64,000 nucleotides of DNA from Gymnorhina tibicen (lineage: Eukaryota; Chordata; Aves; Passeriformes; Artamidae). The notes under the pieces are model-generated. The model worked only from the letters and a program-made list of their open reading frames with translations, ran no database searches and was not told the DNA's origin. Shown here in pieces: positions 22,616 through 35,870 of the stretch (positions within the stretch are counted from its first letter, which is position 1; each line of letters opens with the position of its first letter). Made by a program: the position numbers and the translations under genes. Location: assembly GCA_013399875.1 (NCBI GenBank), contig VXAZ01007509.1, forward strand, positions 62,001-126,000, read 5' to 3'.

Positions 22616-25600
22616 CTAGATCCCGTGAAGTTTCCTTCCCTAGAGGCTGTGAACAGCCAGCATAGACAGGGCCAGGAGTAATTTGACAATGAAGTCTTGT
22701 GACTTTGTGAGTCCTCGGGTGTGGAGGTTGTAAATGAGAAGCTGGGGGAAGAAATGCAGACGCAGCCTCAAGGACTGAAGAACCCAGGTGAACTGCAGGG
22801 TTGTGCACTGAATGCACATATATACCAGAGCCCCTCTCTCACTGAAAGTCAGGGACCTTATAAAACAATTTGTGCAACACTAGTCTACATCCGTATGCCA
22901 GCTCCACATTCTCCCTGAGTACTGCGTAGTCTGCACTCATTCTCTTCTTTAGCATTTATCAACAGCTCTTTTGGATTAAAAACCTAAGCACGGACTGGGG
23001 CCAGTCCATGTTGGGCAGGCAGCATCATCCATCCCAGTCCTGGGCCTCTTGGGACATTTCTCTCTCCACATCTCACGTGAGTGAGGGCTCACACGTTCTG
23101 AGGTGAGTGAAGACTCTGGTACTCATTAGCATGTCCAGTGGTGTCTGTGAGGAGAGGGAGGAAGAGGTAGTACTTGTAGCACAGCGCACACCACTGATGT
23201 GCAGCAAGGATAAAATCTAGCCTTCCAAATGGCTGAGACTTAAGCAGTACAGAAACAGGCCAATCTGCCTCACTCGGTCAGGAGTCAGTCTTTGGTGTGA
23301 GTATCACCAGGAGTATCATTGTAGCCTATAAACAAAAACAAAAATGTAGCAGCACAGTTCCAGCACCTCAGAGTTCAAAACTCAACATCTGTACAAGGTT
23401 GTATGTGGATGTTTCAGGTGTTCTGAACTTTAGGGGGCCCCTGGTTGCTGTCACTGGACATCACTACTCCCAGCACAGCCTGGAGGACCCCCCTGTGGCC
23501 AACCACGGCACAACTTCACTGTTCCCACAGACAGGCAGCCATTCTGAGAGACTGGCCCCAGGTGACCTTGGAGAACATCTCAACAGGTGGCATCCCACAG
23601 CCTTGGTCTCACCACCTGGCTCACCCAGACAGGCTGTTTGTGAGCCTCCTGCAAGGCAGCTGTGTCAGGGAGCATGCCATGAGCATGGTTTCATGTCAAA
23701 GGTTGTGTAGACATAGGCAAAGTGATTTACAAAGCCAAGTGAAGAGAGAGCTAAGTCTATTCAAATATCAGATGCCATAATTCATCCTGATTAGCCTGGG
23801 ATGATTCAACAGCTGTAACCATTTAGTCTACAATTCAGAAAGGCAAATACTTTAATCTAATGCTAACAGAGGATTGCCAAGGAAAGGGAGGAACTGAAAA
23901 GAAAATACATCAGTATTTCAAACTTCATCCTGGAAACAGAATTCCAAAACTTCATTAAAATTCTTATACTGAATGTATAAAAATATAACTCATTTATACC
24001 AAAAAAAATTGTTCCAATTCGCTTAGAAGGACTGAGAGCAGCCGGGTTGAATGCAATGTAGACAAAACTTAGGTCCAAGAAAAATGATGAAGAATGCTAT
24101 TATCCAGTAGTTCCTTATCATGAAGGCATCTAAAATGTGGTGGACACCTCTGTTATGCCTTTTCATTGTCTTAAAGCTCCCTAAGTGCCTGCACAGCCAC
24201 AGCAGGTCCTCGGCTGTGAGGCATGTTCTCACTTAATGCTCTACCATCATGCAGAAATAAGGATGTCTCTCTACAGCTGCAGTCCATTACAACCTGCTTC
24301 CAGCACATGTAAGTGTGCTGAGGTCAGCACATAGCACAGCATGGCCAGCTACTCACAAAAACATGGCCAGTGCTGGCAGCAGCTTTTTGTCTAGATGTTC
24401 TGGTAAAGGACATAAAAGAACACAAGATTAATGTAGCCTGGAGGAGTCTGACCATGCAGGTGAGGTAGAAGACCGTCTAACTATCAGTGTAATGCAGCTG
24501 AGTCATTGAAATGATATTAGGGTTGACTTAAGCCTTATATATGTAGTGCCCTTATGGGCTAGTTACTAATCACTATTTAAAAAAAAAATAAGGTCAGGTA
24601 GTGTCTTTCTTCAATTGACATTGTTAGTTACTAGTCTTCAGTAAAGACCAAAAGGAGACACTTATGCAGCTCTGAGTTCCAGTTGGGATGGAGACTTCCC
24701 AGAGCAGCCAAGTCAGTAACTGCAGCACCACTGAGTGAGAATGCAGTGATAAAATCAGTGTATGAAAAGAAGCCGTTAGGTCCTCTTTCAGCCAATTTGT
24801 TCTTATAAATTGTTTACTACTGTTAAAGTAAACAGGGTTTAAGACGAGCTTTCTGTCAAGGCAAAGTGGCTAGTTTTGGGAGGCAACTGGCATTTTTTAA
24901 GGTAATTTGATATAAGCTAGTTTTCCTGAAAAATCTGGTTTTTAGTAGCAGAGAGAAAGCTGACCACCTATTTGTGGTCAAAAGGAGTGGTTGGGCTCAG
25001 CCTCCTAGGCGTTCACAACTGGCATTAATTGCTCTGTGCAAATACAATGGCCATGCTGACACGACTTCCCAGCTACCCTGCACAACTGTTTAATTTTTTT
25101 TTTAATGAGGTGCCTAACAATAGGTAGTGCAATATCAATGTATTGATGTCAGTATAGATGTAGAGATCTGTGTTTTGCGTTATACGTGCTGTATAACTAT
25201 ATAGCTGCAGGTTTAGAAGGTCTTCCCACCAGGAACAATTTCCCAAGTTTGCAGCTTCAGAACCTCAGCAGGTGAATAGTGCAATGGTAAAGTAGTACAT
25301 TTTAAAGGGAACTGGGCACCTTAAAATTGAAATCATCTAGAAAAAAAAGAATTACTGAAGACTAGGTAAAACAGCATAGGTTATTTCTTTTATGTTTAAG
25401 AAACTACAGGAAAACTCAGCAGAAGCAACTTGTGGCACACCTGTGACAGTACTGGTGCCCTTGGAAGAAGAATCAGGTAATAGTTCCAGAATGGTGACAA
25501 TGTAGATTACATTTTTATATCCTCTTATGAGAAATGGCTTCCTTCATAAATTGTGTTCTTAAAAACTGAGCATAATCTGATACATGTAGGGAGAGAAAAT

Positions 25601-26042
25601 CAGATGTGACACCAACAGAACCCGATTTTTAAGCAAACTGTTTCGATATCAGTAGGGAGATTTAAATAAAGGTGTATTTTAATTTCTTGAGATTATTACA
25701 AAACTAAACCTAGCCAGACAATGTCAAAATACACCTGATCCAAATTATCAGATTGTACTTTGAGGGTATGTTCACGAAAAGTCATTCAAGTCGTGCCAAC
25801 CCAGGTTAGTGATGTATGGCACCACACAAACTCAGAGAATGTTCTGACTCAAACTGAGCTAGGTTTGATGTCTCTGCACAAGCTTCATAGTTAATACACA
25901 ACCTGAAAATTTGCTCTGGATGATCAAAAACTAACTGTATCAAAAACAGGGGGAAAAAAAACTATGTTCCAAATTCTGACCAATCCAGCAACAATAGATA
26001 AACTTCCGGGGTTCAGAGGACAGCTGAGGTTTGAAGTAACTT
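22616..26042. other. Intergenic sequence with a GC-richer patch
   Basis: Unrecognised sequence. A GC-richer patch at about 23415-23710 keeps two plus-strand frames open at once (23297-23710 and 23445-23780), which is more like low stop density than coding. No gene or known repeat was recognised. Confidence 0.55.
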
Positions 26043-26760
26043 TTTACAATCATCTAGTCTACTCTCCCTGCTCAGAGAAGAGTCAGCTAGAGCAGGTTGT
26101 CCAGAACCTTCCCTAGTCAGATTTTTAAATATTCAAGGATGGATGTTTCCACCACCCCTTTGGGCAACTTGTTCCAGTGTTTGACTATCCTTACTATAAA
26201 AAAGTTTTTTCTGTTTCTAAATGAAGTTTCCTGTACTTCAGTTTGCACCTATTGCCTCTTGTCATTTCACTGGGCACTAATGGGAAGCATGTGGCTCTCA
26301 ACACACTACTTTTTTCTCCTATTCTACCCTCCTAGTCAAAATTTTTTTCCTAATGTCCTCCCAAGACACATTTTGTGCCCACTGATCCTTCTTATGTACT
26401 TTTCCACAAAAGATAAAAGTTTGTCTCTGACATCTTTGTAACTATTGTTACTAACTATTGTTAGTAATCACTGTTTAGGCTTTTCTTTGTCAGGAAGAAA
26501 CAAGCCCAGCTCGCTTAACCTCTCTTCAGAGGTGATGTGTTCTGGGCTCCTAACCTGTTTGGTAGCCCTTCTGGACTCTCCAGTTCTCCTCCTTGAACTG
26601 GGGCTAAAATGAGATGCTGTATCCCAGGTATGGCCTCCCAAGCACCAAGTAAAGTTTAATTCTAACTTTCCTTGATTAACTAGGCATGTTGCTCTTAATG
26701 TAGTCCAATATGCAGTCTGCCTTATTCACTCAGTTGTTCTTCATTCAGATCCTGTCCTTG
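26043..26760 (-). mobile_element. CR1 LINE 3' region, old and degraded
   Basis: On the plus strand the text is antisense CR1: CATCTAGTCTACTCTCCCTG, GAGCAGGTTGTCCAGAACC, CAACTTGTTCCAGTGTTTGA, then (about 26560-26650) CTGGACTCTCCAGTTCTCC and GGTATGGCCTCCCAAGCACC. Order and spacing fit the C-terminal coding end and 3' UTR of an older CR1 subfamily. The stretch at about 26300-26470 is poorly matched. Sense is minus. No intact frame remains. Confidence 0.75.
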
Positions 26761-29700
26761 CTCTAAAATATAAATACCTAACCATTGTTTTAAATCAATC
26801 GGTAAGTGTAATGACATAGAGAACCTAGGCTGCTCTTCAAAAAGATAGACCCCAGAGTCCACTGTTTCATGTTTCAGTGGCAAACTTATTTACTTCAATA
26901 TATGAACATCACAGAAAATAATAAAATAATTCATTCCAACTGAGCATTTCTGAGCCAGTCTGATACTTGGCACATCTTTAGAGTTTGCAGACTTATGGTG
27001 CTGGTCTATGTGATGGGTCAAAGCAGATTTTGCTATAAGAATGGGCCCCATCTGAATATCAGAGATAAATCATCCTTATTCGAGGAGGTCAGACAGTAGC
27101 ACAAATTCCAGAATCGGTGTGTGGTATATGCAAGATCTGTTTATCTCCAGAAAAGTACTTCAAAGCCAGAGCATGACTTTTAGAAGTATTGACATGTACC
27201 TCCACCCATCCCTTCAAAAACTCTCACTCAAAACCCAAACCTTCCACCCTGGCCTAGATGAGAAAACTTGGCTGAAGGCCCAGCAGTTCTTGCAGTCTGC
27301 CTAAACCAGGCTTGGGTGGACCCTGAAATGAGATACAGTCTCTCTCTTTTCATTATGATGGCAATGGTTTAAAGATAAGCAGAGAAAGAGAAGGAAAATT
27401 AAGATAATTGTCTTCAAGCTGAGTGTTAGGAACTTCAAGCAAGGGCAGGAGAATGAAAAAAATGAAAATTATCTTTTTAGAATAATGAAGAAGGAGTAAA
27501 TTGAGAAAATGACTTGCATCCTCTGCAAAGCATTTAGCAGCTTCCACTCTCAGTAGCTTTAGTGGGAGAGGCTGTATTTTGCCAGCTGCTCCCCGTGTCT
27601 TTAGCAAAACCATGTGCCATCTGAAACACTGATTTCATGCTAAATGGTCATATGCCAACTATTGTGATGATGTCTGATCTGGCTACTGAAGCAGAATTGC
27701 ACAACCAGCAAGAATGGAAATAAGTAGGTGTTTAAAAGTACTTGTGTTCTTAAGGACATGGTTGTGCAAGTCCCTGACTCCTTGAAATATGGCACTGTTT
27801 TACAAAACACTGGTACCCATTGACACCCATCCCCTTCACTGTGATTATGGCCATAGAACCAGCAGCTTCAGAAGCATTTTCAGTACTAGAGTGTGACCCA
27901 GGGGATACTCATCTCTTGTCTCCCAAGGAAGAAAGAGTGCTTGCAATGAAGCAGCACAGAGAGAGTCTGGAGCTTGTATCTATCATGGGATTACAACCAG
28001 AAAGCAGCAAGAATGGGATTGTACTGTGGAGCTGGACAAATCAACAGCCAAGGGCAAGTCCAGCACAGATCATACCCTCACCAACAGGGCACGATACCCC
28101 ACGGTCTGTAGCAGGGACCATTCACAGCTCCTAATATAAGGGATAAACCAGGCCCAGGGTCCACCCCAGGGGCTCCAGTCAGGAGCAAAAGGAGAAGGAG
28201 CTGCAGACAGATCTGGAGATAAGCTGCAACATACAACTGAGGGATCCATCCAGGGCTCAAGCTAGCTACAGAGCAGGACTAAGGCCCATTCTGGAGGCAG
28301 GGCTGGAGATAGTCACACGTAGCTCAGGACAGGAGAGAGTGCCCATTCATGACCGTACAGAGAGCCCCTAGGCAGAAGAAGTGTGGCTGGACATCCTGAG
28401 TGAGGCCAGCTGGGGCCACTAAGGCCTGTTGGTGACCTCATATGGCCCTGATTCCAGGAGGAGGCATTTCACTGTGTTGTAGAGAGATGCCACCTCAGAG
28501 AGCAGGATCAAGCTGGAAGGACAGCAGCCCAAGCAGAAAGCACAAGCTATCAGCCTGGCTCTCCTCATTCATGGGGACTAAGCACATGGGCCCAGAGAGG
28601 CCAGATCTTGTTTGCAAGGAATCATTAAACGTTGTCCTGAGACCAGCTGATACCAGTAAGGCCTCACGATCCCAGTTGTCGACAGCTCATTCGCATAATT
28701 CATGGCTGCCTCCAATTATCTGTGGGAGCTTTGCAGGCCGGACTCTTCGCTTGTGAAGGAGGTTCCACATGGGCAGGCACTTAATGAACAGATTGGATTA
28801 TAAACACTAGCTAATCTTTCCCACATGTACACCTGAAGAGTATCACAAGTGACAGCTGTTTAAATTTCCAAGGAAATTAATGATTCCTAAAGAGGCAAGA
28901 CTTATCAAGGCTTTGACTGGGCCTGATAACAGACAACCACCAAAGGGCAAATTGTTTATAATAGTCTATAAGTGCCTCATTCTATGGGTTCATCTTGGAA
29001 AGTTTTATTGACACGGTCCCTTTTATTAATGTTTGTGCTGTCAAAGACTAGAACAGCTTGGTTCAATCTACTGATGATATTAGGCTACTAAGGCCTCTAA
29101 TGAGCACCTCATATCTTCAGGTCACAGTCAGTTTAAAATGGTTGGTACTGGGGCCGGGACACCATGGGCTCGGCTGAACCCTACGAGGCAGCTGCATTGT
29201 GCCTGCCCCATGCAGTGCTCACGTCCTTGCAGGGCCCATCTGCGAGGCTGCTAAAACATTAACTCATGTGTGGTGACTCATTTGCTGCATTCGCAGTTTT
29301 GAGATTTGTGGGCTCGTGAGGGCTGGTGAGAAGAGGGTGATCCATGCTTACTGTGAGACTACAACCAACCTTTCCTAACAGACCACATATGGAAAAAGAA
29401 AGCCCTCTCTTCTGTCCCCTTTTGCAGGAAGCCTGTTCCTTTACATTAGGATACAAACCCTCCCTCAGTCACCCTGGCGTTCCTCCTTCCCCATGTCACA
29501 GGACAGACACATTCACATTTCCAAGGGGACTTTTCAGACCCTGGTTCTGTTTCAAAGAAGGCATCATGAAAAAAGAACATTCATGTTGACCTGTGAAAGT
29601 GGCAACTTGGAATGATCCTTATTAAACTCAGAGATGAAAAAAAGTGAATTAGACACAGCAAGTCATTTTCCTCAAGCTACAAGTAATACAATTCCCATGC

Positions 29701-32700
29701 AAAACTGGGTAGCTATGGGATCATTTAAAAGTTCAAGCTTCTCTTCCTGGTCAAGGAGTGTTTCAAAAAGGAGCAAGGAATTAATTTAAATTAAAGACTA
29801 CAGACAAAACAAATGGGCCACAAATGGTTTATAAATATTTTCTTGCTTAAGAATAACTCTGTGATCCATCACTGAGTTCACTGCTGAAGTGTTTGGCTAC
29901 AGCAAGGAACCTGTTCCTCCTGCCACACTGGTGTAAACCAGAATTGATTCATTTGAAACAAATGGATGAAGGTGATGGTTACAGCAAGTCAAACTAGGAG
30001 GAGTCTGACTGCTGTTTTATCTAAACCCATGGTAAGATTACTGTCTGACCCACTGCACTCAATTAAGCCTATTTTTATGTATGTCATATATTCTGCAAAG
30101 CAGTTCTTTCCCATTTTATGTTCATATAATTACACTTACTCTGCTTGCTGAAGAATTCACCCAGTATTTTCAACTTTAATTTTGCTGACGTTCATCATCA
30201 AAACTTCTTCACTTAAAGATTATTGAGGTCTCATGTGACAGGATAAACAATTTCTGTATAGGTTATTTCTTGTGCTTTCTCCAACTAGCACAGCATTTTT
30301 CCTGGCAATAAATAAGAAAGAGAACTAAACCACTGAACTTATGATTGGATCTATTAATAAATAATTGATATTTTAAAATACAATGTTCAGGCAAAATATG
30401 GTCTATATACTCATGGTGCATGAGCATACACACATACATCATTTCCTCAGTTTTATTTTAGGAACTTGCATGACTGGGATTTTTGTTGAGATGCTGAATA
30501 TCTGCCACAGAGAACATTCTATTATAATCATAACATTGTGATGCTATATTAGGAAAGGAACTCAATTTGTGGGACATTTGGAATCTTTGTTAGTTACATT
30601 TCAAGCCTGTTTGCTTTCATGAGGTGAAGAAACCAAGGACAGGCAGCCTAAGAAGGAGATGTTGCTAGCAGGTAGTAGGCCTGCTCTGGTCATATTGATT
30701 GTTTACTAACTTGCTGCTGGATTTCTAACATAATAAAATTTCTCAACAGCATAGGCAAAGATACGGCTGCACATGTGTTCCTCAGTGGCTAATACAGCAC
30801 TTTTTAATCATCTTTTAATGCCTCTTCCCTTAAATAACAAAGCAACCGTAAGGAACACATACAGAGTGAATGTATGTGTGACGTTAGTTGGTTTAAGGCA
30901 GACAAGGAAAAGGCTGAAAGCATGTAGAACAAATCAGACCTTTTCCTGAGCTGCACCTTGCTTTCCCTTTCCGTGATTCTTACATCTAATACTCCATGTT
31001 CGTCTTGAATGAAGACTCTGACCCCCACCTTGACCCAGGGAGGCTGTATCCCCAGAGACTGGAAAGAACAGACTGGCCCAACTGTATGGCAAAGATCCAC
31101 TGACATGGCATGTAGGAGAGGAAGAAGTGAGGAAAGGGAGGATTAATTCCCTTCTCAAAATGGCTTTGCAACCTTGCCACTGTCATCAGTGGTATCACAG
31201 TCCTGTCTTAATGCAGCTAGGTTTATAATACACCTACACAGCACTCCAGGAATTTCTTTCCTTTCAAGGACTACTGTTCAGATACCCATGCCCAGTTCTC
31301 AAGGTCAGATAGCTCTATCTGGTGAAAGACTCTCTGTGGCAGACAATCCAACAAAAAGAGCAGTGACTGCGTCTCATGGATCCCATTAGGGGCATAGATC
31401 TAGGGGGGGAAAAAGAATCAACAAAACCCGCTTCTTACAGGGCTAAAATTTTGCTCAAATGGGCTGAGAGAGCATTTACAAGTTTATGTGCAACAGTGCC
31501 ATCTGATGGGCTTACTCAAAAGGGTAAACAAGGTGACAAGGTATCTGCAGGCCTGGCAAGCTACCCTCAGTCCTATAAAAAATGAAGTGACCTTTCCAAG
31601 GAATTCTTATTGTGTAGCCTTTTCCCATAATCCTATCTCAAACAACTCTTTAAAATAAGGTTATGGGGTTTTTTGATAAAAGTTATAGGGTTAAAATAAT
31701 TTCCATGGTGAGATACTTGATTTAGTACTGTGGAACGTTTTGATTGAGGCACTGCAGCATAGGAAACATACAGGTCAAGTTAAATGCACTAATTACTGGG
31801 TAATAGACTTCAAGTGAAATTTCAAACCTGGACACAATAAAAGGGAGTTGAGGGTTCAGATGTCTCAGAAAAGCTGGTATATTACAGGACCAGACTACAC
31901 AGCTACATAGGATAACAGAAGAGAGAAAAGGAAATATTCTATAATTGGCCAGCATTTATATGTTCATACCCCTTTCACAATGTAAAAGTCTTTGGGCTCC
32001 ATCTTTTCACAATACATTGCCCTGAAATAGTTGTTAGAGATTTGCAGGACAAATAGGTTTAGTGAACAAAGTTAACACACAGGTTTAGGCTTTTTTTATC
32101 AAATTCATTCTTCTCCAAGACCCCAGTCAAGTGATTTTGTTTTGGAGAATGAGGCATGTTTATTATATGCCTAATAAATATAGAAATGAAGCTTCTGACA
32201 TGAGTTCTAAGTGCTTGGTGTGACTAGACTGCCTTCTCCTAAGCCTCTTCTTCCTATAGTGGATGAAGTTTTCATTATTGCTATAAATTTTGAAAAGATT
32301 GTTCTACTTAGATCAACTCTAAATGTAAAAGTGACCTTTTGATTTATTTGCATCTTCATTACTGTATTACAGTATAGGTAAAACAAACTAATTTCTTCAG
32401 GTCTAAATTTCTATGCACATGCAGAAGTGCACAGCAAAATTTATTTCACTTGCTGCAATGCAAGAGCAAGAGTGGTCCCTGGCCACAGAAATCAGTTCAT
32501 GGCCCTGTAATGTAAACAGTTTTTATCAATGAGCCAGGAGAAAACCTTAAATCATTATTTATACAATCTCTAAATAACACAAATAGTGGTAATATACATA
32601 AATACTGGAAATATAAATATTGGAAAGAAAGGACTTTTAAAACAGACCTGGACCATCTTGGTAAGTAGGGTTCAAATCCGTGTTATTTTGTTGAGCATAG

Positions 32701-33733
32701 GTAAATTAAAATCTTGCAGAAAACATAGTGTATCTTTTCAGGACTCACTTTATCTTCAACAAGAAGACTACTAGAAATGTTTAGAGATTATGATAGATAC
32801 CTGGTTGGATATTAGCTGGCTTCTTTTGTGTTTGTTTTCAACTTCCTTCCTAACACTTTAACTTTTACAAACAAAAATCATGACTTTTTTATTCCACAAA
32901 CTGATTTGTCTCAGAATGCAAAAGTAATGCTGGACCATTGTCATGCAAAAATAATTTTTTCCAGAGATGAAATATAATACGAAATGTTTTGCTTTAGCTT
33001 GTGATTTTCTTTGCAGTTCTATCTTCTGTCTAGGGAATGTTCATGAAGGAATGCTCTGTTCCAACATCTGTCTCAGAGAGGGATTAGATGGATAAGATAT
33101 GAAAGGCCAGGGCAGAAAAAAGGTTTGTGTTGAACCAGGAAGGGATTGTTTCATTTATGGCTGTTTGGAGTGAGGGAAGGAAATGGAGAATGATGGCAAG
33201 GGCAGAGGGAGTGAGATTGGTGAGATGTAGGCATCTTACACATATCATTTCTGCTTTTGGAAAACTGAAATTAAATATGCAAACACGAGGGCTGAGACAT
33301 CTTTGTGGATCTACCCGCATCAGTCCTTGATATTACCAGAACAGCCAGTTCTATGCCAAAAGCTGTTAATAACCTTATATCATAGGAAAGCTCACTTCAC
33401 AGTGGTGCCTGGAGGTAGTACTGACAGAATATTTAGATTCTATAGTTTACACACTGGCCCTTATTAAATCCAGGAGCTATTTTTCAGTAAAACTGTAATT
33501 GAAAAACTCAGGTAGCCAGGGGTTTGTGTATGTGTGTGTGTGTGTGCGCGCAGTATAGTTGTGCAACTGAAAAGGACCAAACCCAAATGTCCATAGTGGG
33601 CATAGAAAAAAATGTGTCTAAGAAACACCAGCATTTGCTGTGAGTGGAGCCACAGTGCTGGAGCAGGGCACAAAGGTGTAAGGCATGGTGCTGTTTTTAG
33701 CTTCATGATCTGAGGAAGCGTAGGAAGCAAAAC
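26761..33733. other. Intergenic sequence with a GC-richer block at 27.8-28.8 kb
   Basis: No gene recognised. The block 27820-28760 is GC-richer than its surroundings, with many CAGG and CCAG words and two 104-codon plus-strand frames (27820-28134 and 28442-28756). Neither has a recognisable motif, and the block may be an old degraded mobile element. A shorter GC-rich patch lies at 29145-29240. Confidence 0.55.
33524..33552. repeat. (TG)n microsatellite
   Basis: A short run of TG with a TA interruption near its start and CGCG at its end. It is likely to be length-polymorphic. Confidence 0.85.
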
Positions 33734-34178
33734 TGATGCCTTAGGTTTTAGCTTTTATATTTTGCAAATTCTTTATTCTCTGTATTCCTAGTGTGTAACT
33801 TTGAACTGTCTTGCACCCTGTTAGCTGCTGTCCTCTCATGCTAAGACAGACATAACAAAGCCTCTCCAGGCTTGCTCTTCAAGGACACTCAGACTGTCCC
33901 GGGCCAAAATGTGTAAACCAGCATCTTGAGAAGGGGGGCAAGTTGGGGGGCGGTTACCTTATTAGCTAAAGTTTAATTGGCGAATTTATGCTGATATGCA
34001 AATGGACCAAACCCATAACAGTGGGAAGAACTCGTGACTTGTCGTCCATCTTGGGGTCCATTCTGGAAATAACCTCTGGCTCTCCACGGTGTACCTTTGA
34101 AGGCCTTTTAAATAAATATCACCTTTATTCCCTTACCCTGTCTAGTCTCTGTTTCCAGGTTGGCCTTTTTAGGCATCA
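33734..34178 (+). mobile_element. Solo LTR, TGATGCCT/AGGCATCA family, copy 2
   Basis: It starts TGATGCCTTAGG and ends TTTTTAGGCATCA, with 8-bp perfect inverted ends and TG...CA termini. The flanks are AAAC (33730-33733) and AAAA (34179-34182), a 4-bp target duplication with one mismatch. It has the octamer ATGCAAAT at 33996-34003 and AATAAA at 34111-34116, followed by a T-rich stretch as in an R/U5 region. It is about 445 bp and about 95% identical by eye to the copy at 62.0 kb, which has an extra TTCACT-type 6-bp insertion. No gag, pol or env is adjacent, so it is a solo LTR. Confidence 0.9.
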
Positions 34179-35469
34179 AAAAGGCAGCACCATATCTGTG
34201 CTTTTATCTGCTTTTGTAAATGATCCCTAAGTTCCATGGGAGCAACTCGTTCTATAATGAGTGATTGATATTTAAATTGGTGTTTACCATTTAATCTTCT
34301 GGCTGGTATCTCCTTTGTCAGTAAGTCTAGATCTGGTTATAGGCTGCAAAGCAAGATGGAAATGTGAACTCCCACCAGTAACATTGTCAGAGTTGCTCCA
34401 AACCTGCTAAATCAATAAAACCAGAGGCGAGGGTTCATAAATCGCTGTCTGTGTATATAGCTGCTGTGATCCAGCTCCTGTGAGCCTGCATGTGGCCTCC
34501 AAATAGAGTTCCTGGCAGTTCGTCTTTTTGATCTAGAGGTACATCCGTGATAAAGCAGATTTACTGGGGAAGATCTTGCAGTGGAACAACATAAACTATA
34601 TGTTTTCTTTCTTCCCTCTCACCAAAAAGCTAATATTCAGTTTCTCTCCTGTCCAAGTCAGATTAGCTTACCATAACAGCACTCACCCATGACAGTCTCC
34701 AGTATTTTCCTTGATGACAAATTGAGCTCCATGAACTAGAACACTTACTTTTGGAACTGGCTGCAATGGATGCTGGAAGAGCCTTGAGCAATTGCATTTG
34801 GAAAGGGGCAAAGCTGTGTATTTATATTCGAGCTTTCTGCCTGTGTGTCTGAGTGTATATGTGATCTAATGCCAAACTAGAAAGTTCATATATGAATTGC
34901 AAAACTAATGTAATGTGCAGTGCATATGGAAAGGAACATTTTCATTTATGGAGCATGACACACAGTGATATCTGTAATCCCTTGGTTTTGTTAGCCAAGA
35001 GGAGAACAAATAACGCTGGTTTTTATTTGTGAAGAATCAGTATTTTTAGCAGTTTCTCAGTAGAGTTATTATAACTTGTACGTTATTAACACTTCTTTTA
35101 AAAAATCTACTAAGTTAGATTTGAAGAGAAGGCATTAGCATATTCTCTTTTTTTTGTCGTGTCTTTTTTTCTAGCTTTTCTTGTTATAAATGCGATGTTT
35201 TGCTGCATACTTAGCATAAGTTCTAAAGTTTCATGGAAGCTTTCAAAACATGAAGAATTCTTATGAAATAGAGGAAGGAATGAAATAAAAACTTAACAAG
35301 GTTTCAAATGCGCCAGAAGCAAGAAGCGTGGCAAAGAGTCTGTAGAGTAGACAGATTCAGCTGTAAAAGAAGTTTTCCAGAAAGATAAGATCACTAAAGA
35401 AAAACTAAATTAAATCTTTACTTAGTAAGGGAGGTTTCCACCACAGCTTTTCTTTATAGAGGGCTGAGT
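34179..35469. other. Intergenic sequence, nothing recognised
   Basis: AT-rich, with only short open frames and no repeat recognised. Confidence 0.6.
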
Positions 35470-35870
35470 CTGATGGGTTGTTTTAAATTGCAGTGTCAGA
35501 AGAGATTTTTGAATAAAATTTATAAAATGAGAAGTAGGAAATCAGAAGGACCAGATGGTGTTCGCACGGGTTTTCTGAAAGAACACACATGCCAATGTGA
35601 AAATGTTATGTGTAATCTGTCACTTAAAATCAATCTCATTCCTAAAGAAACAGAAAGCAACAAATGTGATACTATTTTTAAGCTATCAGGAATGATTTGG
35701 GGAAATATAGATCAATAAGTCTCACTTCTATATGGAGGAAACTATGGAAACTGTAATAAAATCTAGACTTAGTAGACACATGGAAAGATTTGATTTAGTA
35801 AGGAAGACTGAGAACTGCTTTTCTTGGTGAAAGTAAAGCTCAGATATTAAAGATTTCTTTAGACAAGTGA
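35470..35870 (+). pseudogene. Decayed CR1-type LINE reverse transcriptase fragment
   Basis: Three reverse transcriptase blocks appear in the right order and spacing but in three different frames. These are EGPDGVRTGFLKE (from 35545), YRSISLTSIWRKL (35706-35744) and METVIKSRLSRHME then RFDLVRKTENCF (from 35744). They correspond to the CR1 stretch GPDGI..., NYRPVSLTS... and MEQ...RH(M/L)...HGF. About 53 codons separate the first two blocks, slightly fewer than in intact CR1. The frame changes and lost residues show it is long dead. The catalytic Y-x-D-D block is not seen and may lie further right, unrecognised. Confidence 0.65.

Noticed and set aside
32668..32681. GGTTCAAATCC, a tRNA B-box-like word
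   Set aside because: No A box or cloverleaf stems are found at the right distance. It is a chance match.
33464..33730. 88-codon minus-strand frame with a His-Thr run
   Set aside because: The run is the translation of the (TG)n microsatellite.
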